DNA from: Yamagishiella unicocca
Taxonomy: Eukaryota > Chlorophyta > Chlorophyceae > Chlamydomonadales > Volvocaceae
Length of the DNA stretch: 64,000 bases
Assembly (NCBI GenBank): GCA_003116995.1
Contig: BDSL01000018.1
Span: 744,001-808,000, forward strand
Reading direction: 5' to 3'
The translations under genes were made by a program, and so were the position numbers. Shown here piece by piece: positions 22,376 through 33,780 of this stretch. The first letter of the stretch is position 1. The number at the start of each line of letters is the position of its first letter. Under the pieces are notes generated by a model. The model was not told the origin of the DNA and searched no databases. It worked only from the letters and a program-made list of their open reading frames with translations.

Positions 22376-24637
22376 ATGTTATCTGCCGACGACGAATCCT
22401 TGAGCTTGCTCGACCTGCCGGACGCCCTCCTGCAACGTGTTCTGGGCCACCTGCTCCACCCGCACGACCAATACCTGCAGTCCGTCTGCCTCGCAGCTTG
22501 CGCCTGCACATCCCTGCAGCGTGCGGTACACTCCTGCTTCGCGGTGTGCACGCACCTGGAGGCTCCCGCCAAGGCGAGCCCGGGAGTGCTGCGAGCGGTG
22601 TGCCCCAGGGCGCACAGCCTGTCTACGCTGAACCTTGGGGACAGCTTCCGATGGGTTGACGACGAGGCCCTCGACATGGTGTCCCAGCTGGAGTCGCTCA
22701 CGTCGTTGTCGCTGCAGCACTGCCGGGCGATTACGGCGGCGGGCGTGGCGGTGAGCGGCTGAGGCCAATACGCGAATCTGCGCGTATACTCCAACCTGGG
22801 TCAGGTCCTAGCATCAGCGCCAATGTGAGGGAGGGTTCGTATTGGGGGCAGAAATGAAACTTGGTTTAGGAGCCGGGGAAAGGCGGTCACAATGGACATC
22901 GGAAAGGCGCGGCCCGGCGCTGATGCAGTGGCCGTGTTTGCTTCAATGATGCCCGAGGATGGTACCCGCCGCCCAACCCTGCATGGCCCCTTCTGCGCAG
23001 TAGCGTCTCCCCCGCTACCTGCAACTTCGCCTGCTGTACCCGCTGAGGCTGCGGTTGGTCCCGTTCTGTTCCGCCGCCGCAGGCACTGTGCTCCGGCCGG
23101 CTGTGTAATCTGAGAGTGAGTGTAGGAGGGGACGGAGCTGAGCAGGAAGTCCGCTGTAGGACGTAAGTCCGCTGTAGGACGTAAGTCCGCTGTAGGACGT
23201 AAGTCCGCTGTAGGACGTAAGTCCGCTGTAGGACGTAAGTCCGCTGTAGGACGTAAGTCCGCTGTAGGACGTAAGTCCGCTGTAGGACGAAAGTCCGCTG
23301 TAGGACGAAAGTCCGCTGCTTCGCCCTCCGCTGCTGCACCCTCGGCCGCTGCGCCCTCCCAAACCCACATCCCTTTCCTGCACCCCTACCTGGACGCTGG
23401 CTTCCTGTACGGTGTGGCTCGCAACTGGAACTGCGGCGCGCTCACCACCAGCAGCGACCTCCACTTCCCACCGCCGCCACCACTACCGTCGCCGCGAGGC
23501 CAACGCCCTCCCTGGCCCGCTGTCGCACGCAGGTGCTGTCGCTGCGCAGCGCCGGAAGCAGCATGTGTGGCATAGGCGATGGAGCGGTGCTGGCGGCGCT
23601 GCCGGCACTGCAGGTGCTGGACGTAGCCTGGTGCCGCACCGTGAAGGGCCAGGCGGTGAGCCCCCGCGGGTCGGGTGTCGGGGCCATGGGGGGAGCTGGG
23701 AGGGAGGATCGACGTGTATAGGACGGACGCATTGGGCGCATCTTTGTGCCGCACTGCGACTGGACTGGTGGTGCTAAGCAGGTGCTAAGCAGGCATGGCA
23801 CAAACTTGAATTGCAGCCCCGAAATGGAGCCCCAAGACCTAAGCACCACCAGCCCAGTCGCCGTGGCTCAGCGGCGTCGCAGTCGGGCCAGCTCATGACG
23901 CATGCTTCCAATGAATGGCTGTTTACAGTGGAACCACCTGTTTTGGATAAGTAGCCTTTCAGGGCCCAACCAGCTCAACCCTGATCGCGACCTGGCCGTG
24001 ACCCAACCTGGCAGATGGCGGCGTACGCCCCGCGCCTGCTCACCCTGTCCGTCCACGGCTGCGAGATGGTGGATGACACGCTTTGCGCAGGTGGGCTGGG
24101 GCCGGAGTGGGGCATGAGGTGGGCTGGGGCCGGAGTGGGGAGTGGGGCATGAAGTGGGTCGTGCGTGGCGGGTTTGGGCGGACCGCGGGCTCCCGCCGCA
24201 AATGCAAAAGCGTGGGCTACCGGTATTCGATTGCACCCGAGCCAGCGTGGGGTCTGAGGGCATCGCGTCGTTCCAAACTTACGTGATCGTGTTCGCTCGT
24301 TTCGCACTTTCCGCACATTCCGTGCTTCCGGCGATGCCGCCGCTTCCATGCCTCTTCTCTGCCCCAACATCACTCCACTCGGCTGCGCACGCCCGCCTCA
24401 CCTCGCCACGGGCCATCCTCAGCTCTCCACCAAGTGGAGGACCTGGACCTGGCCTTCACGGGAGTGGGGGACGGAGGGCTGCTGGCGCTGGCAGCCGGCA
24501 GCCCCAAGCTGCGCCGGCTGGTGCTGGCTGCGGTGGGCTCCTTCAACCTGTGGACGACGGGCATGTGGACGGAGCCAGGCATGCGGGAGTTCCAGCGGCT
24601 GCGACCCGAAGTGCAGCTGCTGTACGCCTCGTGCTGA
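22376..24637 (+). CDS. F-box / leucine-rich-repeat protein (AMN1-like)
   Basis: A probable substrate adaptor of an SCF ubiquitin ligase. Exons are 22376-22750, 23533-23655, 24015-24090 and 24423-24637. Phases match and give 262 residues. An F-box lies at about residues 8-50 (SLLDLPDALLQRVLGHL). Short cysteine-type LRRs follow: LTSLSLQHCRAIT, LQVLDVAWCRTVKGQ, LLTLSVHGCEMVDD and VEDLDLAFTGVGDGG. The protein ends YASC. Only about five repeats are present, so it is compact for FBXL proteins. Intron 1 carries an 18-bp minisatellite. The acceptor of exon 4 could instead be 8-9 bases downstream. Function beyond SCF adaptor is unknown. Confidence 0.8.
23148..23319. repeat. 18-bp minisatellite, about 9 copies, in F-box gene intron 1
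   Basis: About nine head-to-tail copies of an 18-mer (GTCCGCTGTAGGACGTAA). The last copies carry a T-to-A change (GACGAAA) and there is a partial final unit. Copies are almost identical, indicating recent amplification. Each unit contains the imperfect palindrome GTCC-GCTGTA-GGAC. The plus frame has stops, so it is intronic. The minus strand reads as a repeated hexapeptide, which is an artefact. Confidence 0.95.
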
Positions 24638-26442
24638 GGAGGCTGAGGAGGAGGAAGGGGAGGGGAGCCCTTTGGGCCTTTGTCAGGGAGAAGGGGTGGT
24701 GGGAAAGGGGCGCTACGGCGCTTGTACGGACGGCGTCTTGCTCGTGTGCGTGTGTGATTTCCCTGGCATGTGGTCTCGGAGCAGAGCAGGCCGTAAATTG
24801 TTCGGTAAGCCCGTGGCGCTGCTTTGGCAGCCAAGTAGTGGGGTTCCTGCCCTAGTAGCTACGTATCAGAGGCGGTGCGTCGGTGATAGTACTGGTATGT
24901 GATTCTGTGCTAATTTACCATTTAGCCGCGAATTCCACGGCTTACGGCGTTGGTTTCAGAGGACGACGACAGATCCTGTGAAGGCCGAACGCGACTCGCG
25001 TGCTCTCCTGAAAGGTACAAACGGCAAGCGGAAACGCCCCTTCCCGTGTATGGGGGAGCTTACCCAAATGCCGGGCAGCACGGTATCGCGTATAGTTACA
25101 AGATTGCTTCCGGTCGGGTGTATGGACCCAAGCGCCCCATAGTATCACGGCGCATGACAATTCACACACTTACCGCACATGCCTGCAAAATCCAAGCATC
25201 CCCCAGCATTAAACGCCCCATAGCAACCTTGCTCTCCTGCAATGCAGTACATGATATCCGTCACCAACTAGTGCTACATCGGTACCCTTCTTACAATGGG
25301 GAGCCCCCGGCGTCACGATGTCCCAGCGCCAAAGTGCGCGAGTGTCTGCATCGCGTCCCTACTACCATGCCGACCCCCTGCCAACACTAAGTGCGCCTCC
25401 AACCCCGACATGATGAGCTGTAGCAATCCACCAAGGACCTCCGGGCTCATCACCAACACAGACACATTGTCGTACCGCACAACCCGGCATCGGTACGAAC
25501 TTCAAACCCAGCTGTTTTGCGTCTCACGGCCAGGCACGACGCCTGCCGCCATGGCAACACTCCTACAAGCGGCCTGACGTCGTTCCTTTCCCAGAGCTCC
25601 TCAATTCGAGGGTTCCAGTCTCACCTCAACAGTACGCAGGTGGGGAGCCCGGCTACCGGGGAGAGGCTGTGGCGCCGCTTCGTGATGCGCAACTCCCCGC
25701 AGCAGTGTGGCTGGAACCCGCGGCGGCGCAGTGCACCGCGGTCGCTGATAACCACCGGTCCCACCACGAAAAACGTCAAACATGTTTCGTCCGCAACATC
25801 TTGCATCCAGCAGCCGGCCTCGAGTACAAGGCTGCAGCTGCAAAACATCTATTTCTTAAAGTGCAAAAGGACTTGCTACGAATGAACTGATAAAAGCACT
25901 CAAGCGTAAATTCACCCCTACCCGCGTGCGGATCCGCACGGAGTCATGTTGCATGCCTTGTCGTACGAGTATGCTGGGAGGAGAACCCCATTCTCCAGGA
26001 CAGCCTCGGTCCTGGCGCCACGGTATGTTAAGCCCTCAGGTGCTGGAGCCGGATCTCGTGGCAACCGAAGTTTAAAATGCGCAAAGACACTCCACGCCAC
26101 ACGTCTGTCGTCTCCAGCTAGCTCAGCAACTGCTCGCTCAGTAACATGCTTCCCAACCCACGAGGATGCTAACCGTCACCGAGTTGTGGCAGTCTCCCAG
26201 GCCAACCCAGGTTGCGCCCTACGCGCCAAGAAGCCCAATCCTCGCCGCCCAAGGGCGTTGGCATACTGGCGCATTGGCGTACCTGGCGCATTGGCGTTAA
26301 GTGCGCCCCACACGTTTCGACCGCTGCGTGTCCCGGCAGCGCCTGTCACACCATAACTCGTCCCCAACCCACCCACACGCGCCGCACCTTTCCCCGTGCG
26401 CCAAATGACACGTTTCTACATTACCCGCCCCGCACAAGCGGC
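24638..26442. other. Convergent spacer between F-box and coiled-coil genes
   Basis: This stretch of 1.8 kb has no gene I can support. It should contain both 3' UTRs. Open frames here are short, lack domain similarity and have no coherent splice sites. Confidence 0.55.
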
Positions 26443-29400
26443 TCACGAGTCCGTGGGCATCTCAGCGGCCCCCCCGTTGCTGCTAGCCAAGACGTTCGTC
26501 GCTTGCGACATTGGGGCACCGCCGCCGCTGCTCAGCGACGGGTTGGACCTCGCAGACAGTCCCGCCGCCGCCAGCATGGCCTCCATCGGCGCCGCCGCCG
26601 TCTTCTTGCCCATCTTGCGTGACTGCACGGTGTCGATCTGCTTGAGCATGGCGTCCAGATCAATCTCCGTGAGGCTGGATAGCTGCTCCTGCAACAGCGC
26701 CATCATCTCGTCCTTGCTGTGCAGCTCGTTGCGCAGCCTGGCGTGCTCGTCCTTGAGCGCCTGGTAATCCGTCAGGAGCTTGGTGGTCATCTGGGTGTTG
26801 GAGTCGGACATCATACCCTGAGACGCCACCTCGGAGCGCAGCTGCAGCGCAGCGCGGCACCGCGGGAGGGAGCGTGGGATGAGGCGTGAGGGGGGCGGTC
26901 TAAGATTGCCAGCGGGCACCGCGGCTGGTGGCAACGAGAGGCTTGTGAGCTAGGGTGAGGGGTTGACGACATAGGGGCGGCGATGACAAGGTTGGGCAGG
27001 CCGCTGAAGTGCGTCTGGCAAGGCGGCTTGCTATGTGGCTGTGAGGGGGTCACCAGCGGTGATACCGTGTTATTGTAGGTTGTGGGGGCTTGCGCCGAGA
27101 CAGCGCCGAGACACCCGGGGAAGCGGCGACACGTGACGGCGCTGGGTTTCAACGGTACGAATCGTTGGGCCACCTGCCGTATCCCGCAACCGCATATGCG
27201 ACATCCTCCAGTTCCCCCTGATTGCAACTTACACACGAAGGTGCTTAGTCTAGACGTGTCCCACAAACCTCGCGCTACTGGGCCACCCGAGACGATCCGC
27301 CACCCGCCCGCAGGCGGTGCGTATTTTAACACACCAGCATCTCCGACCTCTCAATGGTAATCCACCAACCCGATCCGTCCACCCACCTGCCTCAACCGCG
27401 CACATCGCCCGCCCACCACCTCACCGCGCGGGTCCTTCTGACGACCCCTGCCCCCCCAACCTACCTTGCTGAGCTCCACCTGCCGGTCCGCCTGCGCCGT
27501 CACCAGCTCCACGGACCGCATCTGCGCCTCCTTCAGCTGCTGCTGCACCTTCTCCAACTCCAGCCGGGCATCACCCTCGCGGCTCTGTACGGCGGCGCGC
27601 TCCTGGACCGCAAACACCAAGCGACCACAACCCCGAGGAGGGCGCAAGGTCAGAAGGATTACTCGCCGTGCGGTTCCGCGCCTCGGTTGGTGGTACCCCG
27701 AAAGTGAAAAAATACTCCAGCAACGCCAGGTCTCCCAGCGGCGAATTTTAAAATTCGCCACCCTAAAGGCTAGCCAGAGCACGATGAGGTCGGATGACGG
27801 CAGCCGCCGGATCTCCCAGTTTGGCTTAACGGTCTTCGCCTTCCCGACACTTTTACCGCAGACACTAGTCGGGCCCTCCATGTCAGTCCCACCCGCTGGC
27901 ACCATCCCCACCTGCTGCAGCTCCTGCATCTCCTGCCGCATCGCCTCAATGCTGCTGCGCGCCTCCTCCAGCGCGTACTGCGTGTTACCCAGCTGGGCGC
28001 TTAGCTGGTCCTTGAGCGCCTGCCAAGCCGGGCCGGGAGGGGGCGAGTGGGGCTGGTGATCAGCACTCGGTCGACAGGGTATAACGCCACCGGCCGAGAA
28101 GCTCCCTCTGCGCGGGAGCCTACCGGCTTAGGGGCTAAGAGGCGCGAATCGAGGCCGCGGCGATACGTCATACGAGCGAAAAGGCCACACACCGGGCCTT
28201 CTTTCTGAACATCAGCCCACAACATTTGGTGCATGCAGCCAACCTGGTGGGTTCAGCCCGCTCTGGCGGCCACGCCCACCGGTGCTCCCACCCAGCCGCC
28301 GGCACCTGCGCGATCTCCAGCTCGCTGATCCTGCCCTCCGCCGCCTCAAGCCCCGTCGTCAGCTCCTCCACCTGCCCCTTGAGCTTCACATTCTCCGTCT
28401 GCACCGCCTCCTCCTCCTCTGCGTGGTCCACGATAGTGCGCTCCAGCTCCTTGCGCAAGTCATTTACCTCGGCCCGAGCAGCAACCAGCTGCACCGCCAG
28501 CGCCTTGACGCCCAGAGCCTCCAGCTGCACCACTCCCTCGTCCCCATTCGCGCTGGCACCGCCGGCTGATCGGGATACAGACCTGGCCGCCGGAGCGTCC
28601 TGCCCAAGCCCTGAAGCCTCCACGAACTCCTCGCCGTTCCCTTCTCCGTCCAAGACATCAACATCGTGCGATGCCGACGGCATGTTGACGGCCGTGACGG
28701 CATCCAACAGGCTGGCCTCCAGTTCCTGCACCTGCGTCTCAAGCCGCGAGCGGTCTGCGGTGAGCTGCTCCACCTGCTCCACAAGCATCTGCCGTTCCGC
28801 CTCCAGGCTCTGCCGAACCAAGAGGGCGTCTTCAAGCTCCGTCTGCGACTCAGCCAGCCGCTCGGAAGCATCGCGGCGCAGCTCCTTCACGGCGGCTAGC
28901 TCCGCCAGTGCCGCCGCTAGTTGCTGCTGAACGTCGCGGACCTGCTGGCGGAGCGTCCCGACCTCCCTGGCTTCCTGCTCGGTCGCCTCCAGCTTGGCCT
29001 GCTGGGTCGCCAGGTCAGCTTTAAGAGCCTCCAGCTGCTGTCGGTTCGCCACGGCGGCCTTCTCCGCCATTTCCGCGGCGGAGGCGACCGTCGTGGCGGC
29101 TGCCTCCTGCGCTACCGTCGCGGCGCGGATCTCTGCTTCGGTAATAGCCTTGGACTGCTCGGCGAGGGCCTTGACTAGCTGCTCTTTGGCGCGCATGGCG
29201 TCGTCGCGTGCTGCGGTGGCGCCGTATCCTGCCGTAGCAGCCTCCTCACGGACAGCGGCCAATTCCTGGGTCATCGCCTCAAGGCGCGCCTTTATGTCCT
29301 GAACCTGCTTGCCATACTCCGCAGCTTTCGCATCTGCAGCAGCCTGCGCTTGCTCTGCAGACCGTGCTGCCACGCGCTCCACCTCAAGCTGCTGCTTTGC

Positions 29401-29706
29401 CTCTGTGACCTCAGAAAGGGCAGCTTTGAGCTTGTCGGAAGCTTCGGCCGCCTCTATTTGCTTCGCTTCTAGAGCGCTGGTCAGTTTCTCGGCCTCATGT
29501 CGAAGTGAGTTGGCGCTGCGCTCGACCTTTCCAGCAGCCGCTTTCTTGGTCTGCTCGAGATTAGCTTCCTCATATTTCCTCTTAAGCTCCGCGGCCTCCT
29601 CTCGCTGTGCTTTTAGTTCCGCCTTCGCCTGATCGAGTTCCCGTCGTAACTGTTCCTCTGCTGCGCTCGGCTCTGTTGGCTGGCCCCCAAAACAGCCAAA
29701 CGGCAT
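26443..29706 (-). CDS. Long coiled-coil protein of unknown function
   Basis: Exons are 29706-28306, 28019-27912, 27602-27465 and 26841-26443. All junctions are phase 0 and the protein has 681 residues. After a short head (MPFGCFGG, with a Cys that could be lipidated), residues about 15-340 and 390-620 are almost continuous Ala/Glu/Gln/Lys-rich heptads. A Ser/Gly/acidic break near 345-385 and a Ser/Ala/Gly tail follow. There is no catalytic domain, signal peptide or membrane segment. It resembles generic structural coiled-coil proteins (centrosomal, cytoskeletal or tethering types), but family assignment from composition alone is unsafe. It is divergent from NOP56 across 465 bp. The 1.4-kb first exon is long for this region. 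Confidence 0.82.
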
Positions 29707-30171
29707 TGTGTGAACTTTGTACGCAACTATATACGAAGTCCAGGCGTCCCGGAAGCGCTAAGACGGAGAACCGCAGGTATCAGAACACAGATCCAGGCTA
29801 AACGATGGTCCAAACAAATAAGGACACAACAATATAGAACAGCTGTGTTGCGCCTTCTTGTTACCTAGGCAACCGCAAGGTCGTCAACACATGAGGAGTA
29901 ATTCAAGGGGTACGGGTCGTACGAACCCAATGGAAATGCAAGCCGTTCTGCCGTCGTCGGCTTACGGTGGTCGCAAAGAAAACGGTCGCTGTGTCGGCTG
30001 TTATCTTGAATCTTCTTTACTTATAAGGCTGCGAGCAAAGGCTCGGGCATTTTGTGTCTCGCTGTTCGCACCATTCCCAAACACTGAAAGCCATTACATA
30101 AATCACAGCGCTTATTGTAAAGCTTGGAGAATACAAATCTAGACCTTGTGGCTTGTGGGCTCAGCCGACGC
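29707..30171. promoter_or_regulatory. Divergent promoter spacer, coiled-coil gene / NOP56
   Basis: A 465-bp spacer between start codons, A/T-richer than its surroundings and without a coding signal. It is assumed to hold both promoters and 5' UTRs. Confidence 0.5.
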
Positions 30172-33100
30172 CATGGTGAGTGCAGCCGCCGGGTTCGGCA
30201 GGCACATGGTATACGCATGCTGACGGCGGCGCTCCTGCCCTATGAAGGCCACGTTCATGCTGTATGAGTCGGCGGTGGGATATGGGCTGTTTGAGGTCAC
30301 CGAGTTCGACGAGATTGGCCAGGCTGTCGACAAGGTGCAAGAGGCCGTCAGGTGCGCAAGCCGCCATGGACCCGCTTCTTTGTCCAGTTCAAGGTTCAAA
30401 CTTCTGAACGACTTGTATTGCTCCCCTACAGTGACTTGGCTCGTTTTGGGCGCATCGTCAAGCTGACTGCTTTCAAGCCGTTCCCGTCCGCGGCGGAGTC
30501 TTTGGAGCAGATTAATGCTATTTCAGAAGCGCAGCTCACTGATGAGCTAAAGAACTTCCTGGAGCTAAACCTGCCGAAGGTGCGGCGTCTCGGCAGCCGG
30601 CACTCCGGCGGCGGGTGCGCTGTAACGCAACATGTAGGGTTCACGGGTCGCATCGGTATTTCTGTGTGGATATATAGGTAAAGGAAGGCAAGAAGGCCAA
30701 GTTCAAGCTGGGGGTTTTCGAGCCCAAGCTGGGCAGCATCATTCAGGAGACGACGAGCATCCCTTGCATCAGCAACGATGTCGTGGGCGAGGTCATTCGT
30801 GGCATCCGTGCCAACATGTCCCGCTTCGTCAACATTCCGGACGCGGACCTCAAGCGGGCGCAGCTTGGCCTGGCGCACTCGTACTCGCGTGCCAAGGTGA
30901 AGTTTAACGTCAACAAGGTGGATAACATGATTATCCAGGCCATCGCGCTCTTGGACACCCTGGACAAGGACATCAACACCTTCGTAATGCGCGTGCGCGA
31001 GTGGTACTCGTGGCACTTCCCGGAGCTTGTACGGATTGTTAATGACAACTACCAATACTCTCGCGTGGCGCTGGTGGTTAAGGACAAGTCCGCGCTGTCG
31101 GAGGAGCACCTGCCCGCCATTACGGAGATCTTGGGCGAGGAGACTAAGGCCAAGGAGGTGAGGCGGGGACGGCACCCGGAGATGGCGAGGAAGTGATGGC
31201 CCTTCTGGACTCTGAACAGTGTGATACATTTCACTTCGCTCGCCAATCGCTGTGGTATTAAGAGACCTCTCCTGAACCCAAGTTAACGTCTCGAGAACGC
31301 GATGATACCACCAGTGGTCGCGCTTCCTCTTTGACACCTCCAGCTCATGCGTATGCAGCATGCAGGCCAGGGCCACCTTCATCGATGGGCACCGCCTGTA
31401 ACGGCCGTCGTACTTCCTTGCCCCCTCACAGATTCTGGACGCTGCCAGGTCGTCCATGGGTCAGGACATTTCGCCGATTGACCTGCTAAACATTGAGGTG
31501 TTTGCGCAGCGCGTCATTAAGCTGGCGGAGTACCGCCAGAAGCTCCACACATACCTGCTGGAGAAGATGCACACCATTGCGCCTAACCTATCAGCACTCA
31601 TCGGCGAGATGGTGGGCGCGCGCCTGATCAGCCATGCCGGCAGCCTCACAAACCTGGCCAAGTACCCCGCCTCGACCGTACAGATCCTAGGAGCAGAGAA
31701 GGCGCTGTTCAGGTGGGTTAAGCGTGTGCATTGGGCCAGTAGCGGGGGCCACAGTTTCGGTGCTTGCGCCAAGCCGTGGGAGGCCGCACTAGCGCACGGA
31801 AGAGATGTCAGTTCACTCGAAGAAACTGCTGCATGGAGAAGCAACAAACACATACGGGACGGCGCGTAACAATCATTTTCCTGGATTACATGAATAAGGA
31901 TCCTACCGGGCATATCTTGTAAGGGGGGAGGATGACTGCGGCAAATAGATTTGGGCTTTCTGATTTTTTGCTGACATGCAACCTACCAGCTGCCAACGGC
32001 AGCGAATGTTCTCACATACTGCTGTTTCCATAGCAACAGAGCAAAGCAACGCACATGCTTCCCAACCCTACGCTCAATGATGAAAACGACATCCAACAGC
32101 TATCTGAGTTAACCTTGATGAACATCAATATCATCTTTCGGGACTGAGAGCCAGGGACACAACCGCGTGACCGCCTGTCGCCACCTGTCGTATCTGCACG
32201 CTGTTCACAAGCACTGCACACCAGCTGTGACCATCAACCCCCTGAGGAGTACGTGGCACACACTGCACCTATGCCCAGTAGCTGGTCTATGGGCGAATGC
32301 TTGGCCCCGCTGTGGTCGCGGTCGGCATTCAGGGTCGCATTGCACTGGACCTCACCGGCCCCTGGCGCACCGGGATGTCCAGCATTGGTGTCTGGAAAAG
32401 CGGCTCGTATCTTGCATGCTCCTCCTGAAGCGTTCTTTGGCATCGGCTGCTGCGAATGTGTGCTAGGGCGCTGAAGACCAAGGGCAACACGCCCAAGTAC
32501 GGTCTCATCTTCCACTCGTCGTTCATCGGTCGCGCTAAGCAGCGGAACAAGGGCCGGATCTCCCGCTACCTGGCCAACAAGTGCTCGATCGCGTCGCGCA
32601 TCGACTGCTTCTCGGACCAGGCCACCAACGTCTTCGGCGAGAAGATGCGCGAGCAGGTGTGTGGGTTCCTTGATTGAGACGGCAGGCCGCTTGACTACCG
32701 CGGATCTTCAGTCGGTTTCAAAGGCGATTGAAGGGTTTAAAAACGCTCGGCCTGTTCCCCTGGACTGTAGATGCGCGGACAGCTACGGAATGTACGGTGT
32801 CTCCGTGAACTTGATTCTACTTGTCGTGTGTCAAACGCACGGTGAACGTAGGGCTGGATTGTCCCCTGGTCCTAGTCCTGTCCCGCACACTTACTTCGCC
32901 ATGCGACAGGTGGAGGAGCGGCTCCGGTTCTACGAGGAGGGTGTTGCGCCTCGCAAAAACTCCAGCGTGATGGGCGAGGCCATGGAGGCTGTCAAGACGC
33001 AACTGGCTTCGGAGGAGAAGGATGATGCGGGAGACAAAAAGAAGAAGAAGGACAAGGTGGGTTATTCAAGGGTTCGAGGGTGTGCGCAAATTTCCCATTC

Positions 33101-33434
33101 GTGGGGTCATGCATCCAGCACGTGGCTGCGAGCAGGCGAGGATGTTACGTGCCTTCGCGTGTCTAGTAAATGCTCAGCATGACGGGGCTCGCATGAGTGC
33201 GCATACAGTGTAATGGATTGTCATTGTGAACACAGCCAGCTCAAACCGTTCCTGTTGCTGCATTCTATGATGCTGCAGAAGGAGAAGCGGAAGCGTGACG
33301 AGCCGGAGGCGGAAGAGCCTGTGGTGGAGGAGAAAAAGGAGAAGAAGAAGAAGGACAAGAAGGGGCAAGCGGAGGAGCCGCCAGTGGTGGAGGAGAAGAA
33401 GGACAAGAAGAAGAAGAAGAAGACCAAGGAGTGA
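30172..33434 (+). CDS. NOP56: NOP56, box C/D snoRNP core protein
   Basis: A nucleolar scaffold of C/D snoRNPs that, with NOP58, fibrillarin and the 15.5K/Snu13 protein, directs rRNA 2'-O-methylation. Exons are 30172-30174, 30248-30351, 30432-30579, 30678-31157, 31432-31712, 32467-32656, 32910-33056 and 33279-33434. Phases match, giving 502 residues. The order is typical: N-terminal domain ([13 protein letters not shown]), coiled coil ([19 protein letters not shown]), the Nop domain with [16 protein letters not shown] and [19 protein letters not shown], and a Lys/Glu/Asp tail ([10 protein letters not shown]). The ATG at 30172 sits in a strong context directly before GTGAGT. It gives the same N-terminal spacing as the Arabidopsis protein. 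The alternative start, ATG at 30242, adds one Lys. Intron 5 contains a C/D snoRNA. Confidence 0.96.
32072..32151 (+). ncRNA. Box C/D snoRNA nested in a NOP56 intron
   Basis: In order: terminal stem arm GCTC (32072-32075), box C ATGATGA (32077-32083), box D' CTGA (32104-32107), box C' TTGATGA (32115-32121), box D CTGA (32144-32147), and terminal stem arm GAGC (32148-32151). The 22-base element before box D includes ATCATCTTTCGGGA. It can pair with the conserved LSU rRNA segment CCCGAAAGATGGT (11 Watson-Crick pairs, one G-U, one more pair). The fifth base upstream of D (C32139) faces the G of CCCG, predicting methylation of that G. From memory this corresponds to yeast 25S Gm805, guided by snR39B. 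The D' guide target is unknown. Confidence 0.8.
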
Positions 33435-33780
33435 TTTGGGTCCGCCCCGTCATTACTTGTATTTGTGACATGACTTAGTGCACGTTGCCACCTACCGGAC
33501 AGCCGTTGAAACGCGTCTCTGCTGTACCTGGCATTGGCGCTGTGAACCGGTGCGGTGTGCGCTGCATGCTGTGCCGCCGCGCACCTTAACATACCAATGA
33601 CATAGCACCTTTGCCTGACATTGTTTAGAGGGTAGATGTTGAGCGCGGTTATTGTCATACTATGTAGCCATGTCAGGACGGGAAGGGGAGTATCCAGTGT
33701 CCTTATACATGCCGGATTCAAGTACTATTCAGACGGTATTAGGTTACGCACAGCAGACAGTTGCCTGATGCGGGCCGTAG

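Noticed and set aside
23148..23319. Possible CRISPR array
   Set aside because: Units are directly adjacent with no unique spacers, in an intron of a eukaryotic gene.
23015..23464. Minus-strand open frames encoding a repeated hexapeptide
   Set aside because: They are translations of the 18-bp intronic minisatellite, whose unit length is a multiple of three. The F-box gene occupies the other strand.
24950..26356. Several 60-140-codon plus-strand frames between the F-box and coiled-coil genes
   Set aside because: No family resemblance or coherent exons; they lie in the convergent 3' spacer.
31193..31275. Second C/D snoRNA candidate in NOP56 intron 4
   Set aside because: Box C is imperfect (GTGATGG), there is no terminal stem, and neither guide segment matches rRNA that I can recall.
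33766..33768. TGA as a selenocysteine codon
   Set aside because: A TAG follows four codons later in the same frame, and no selenoprotein family or SECIS-like hairpin was seen.
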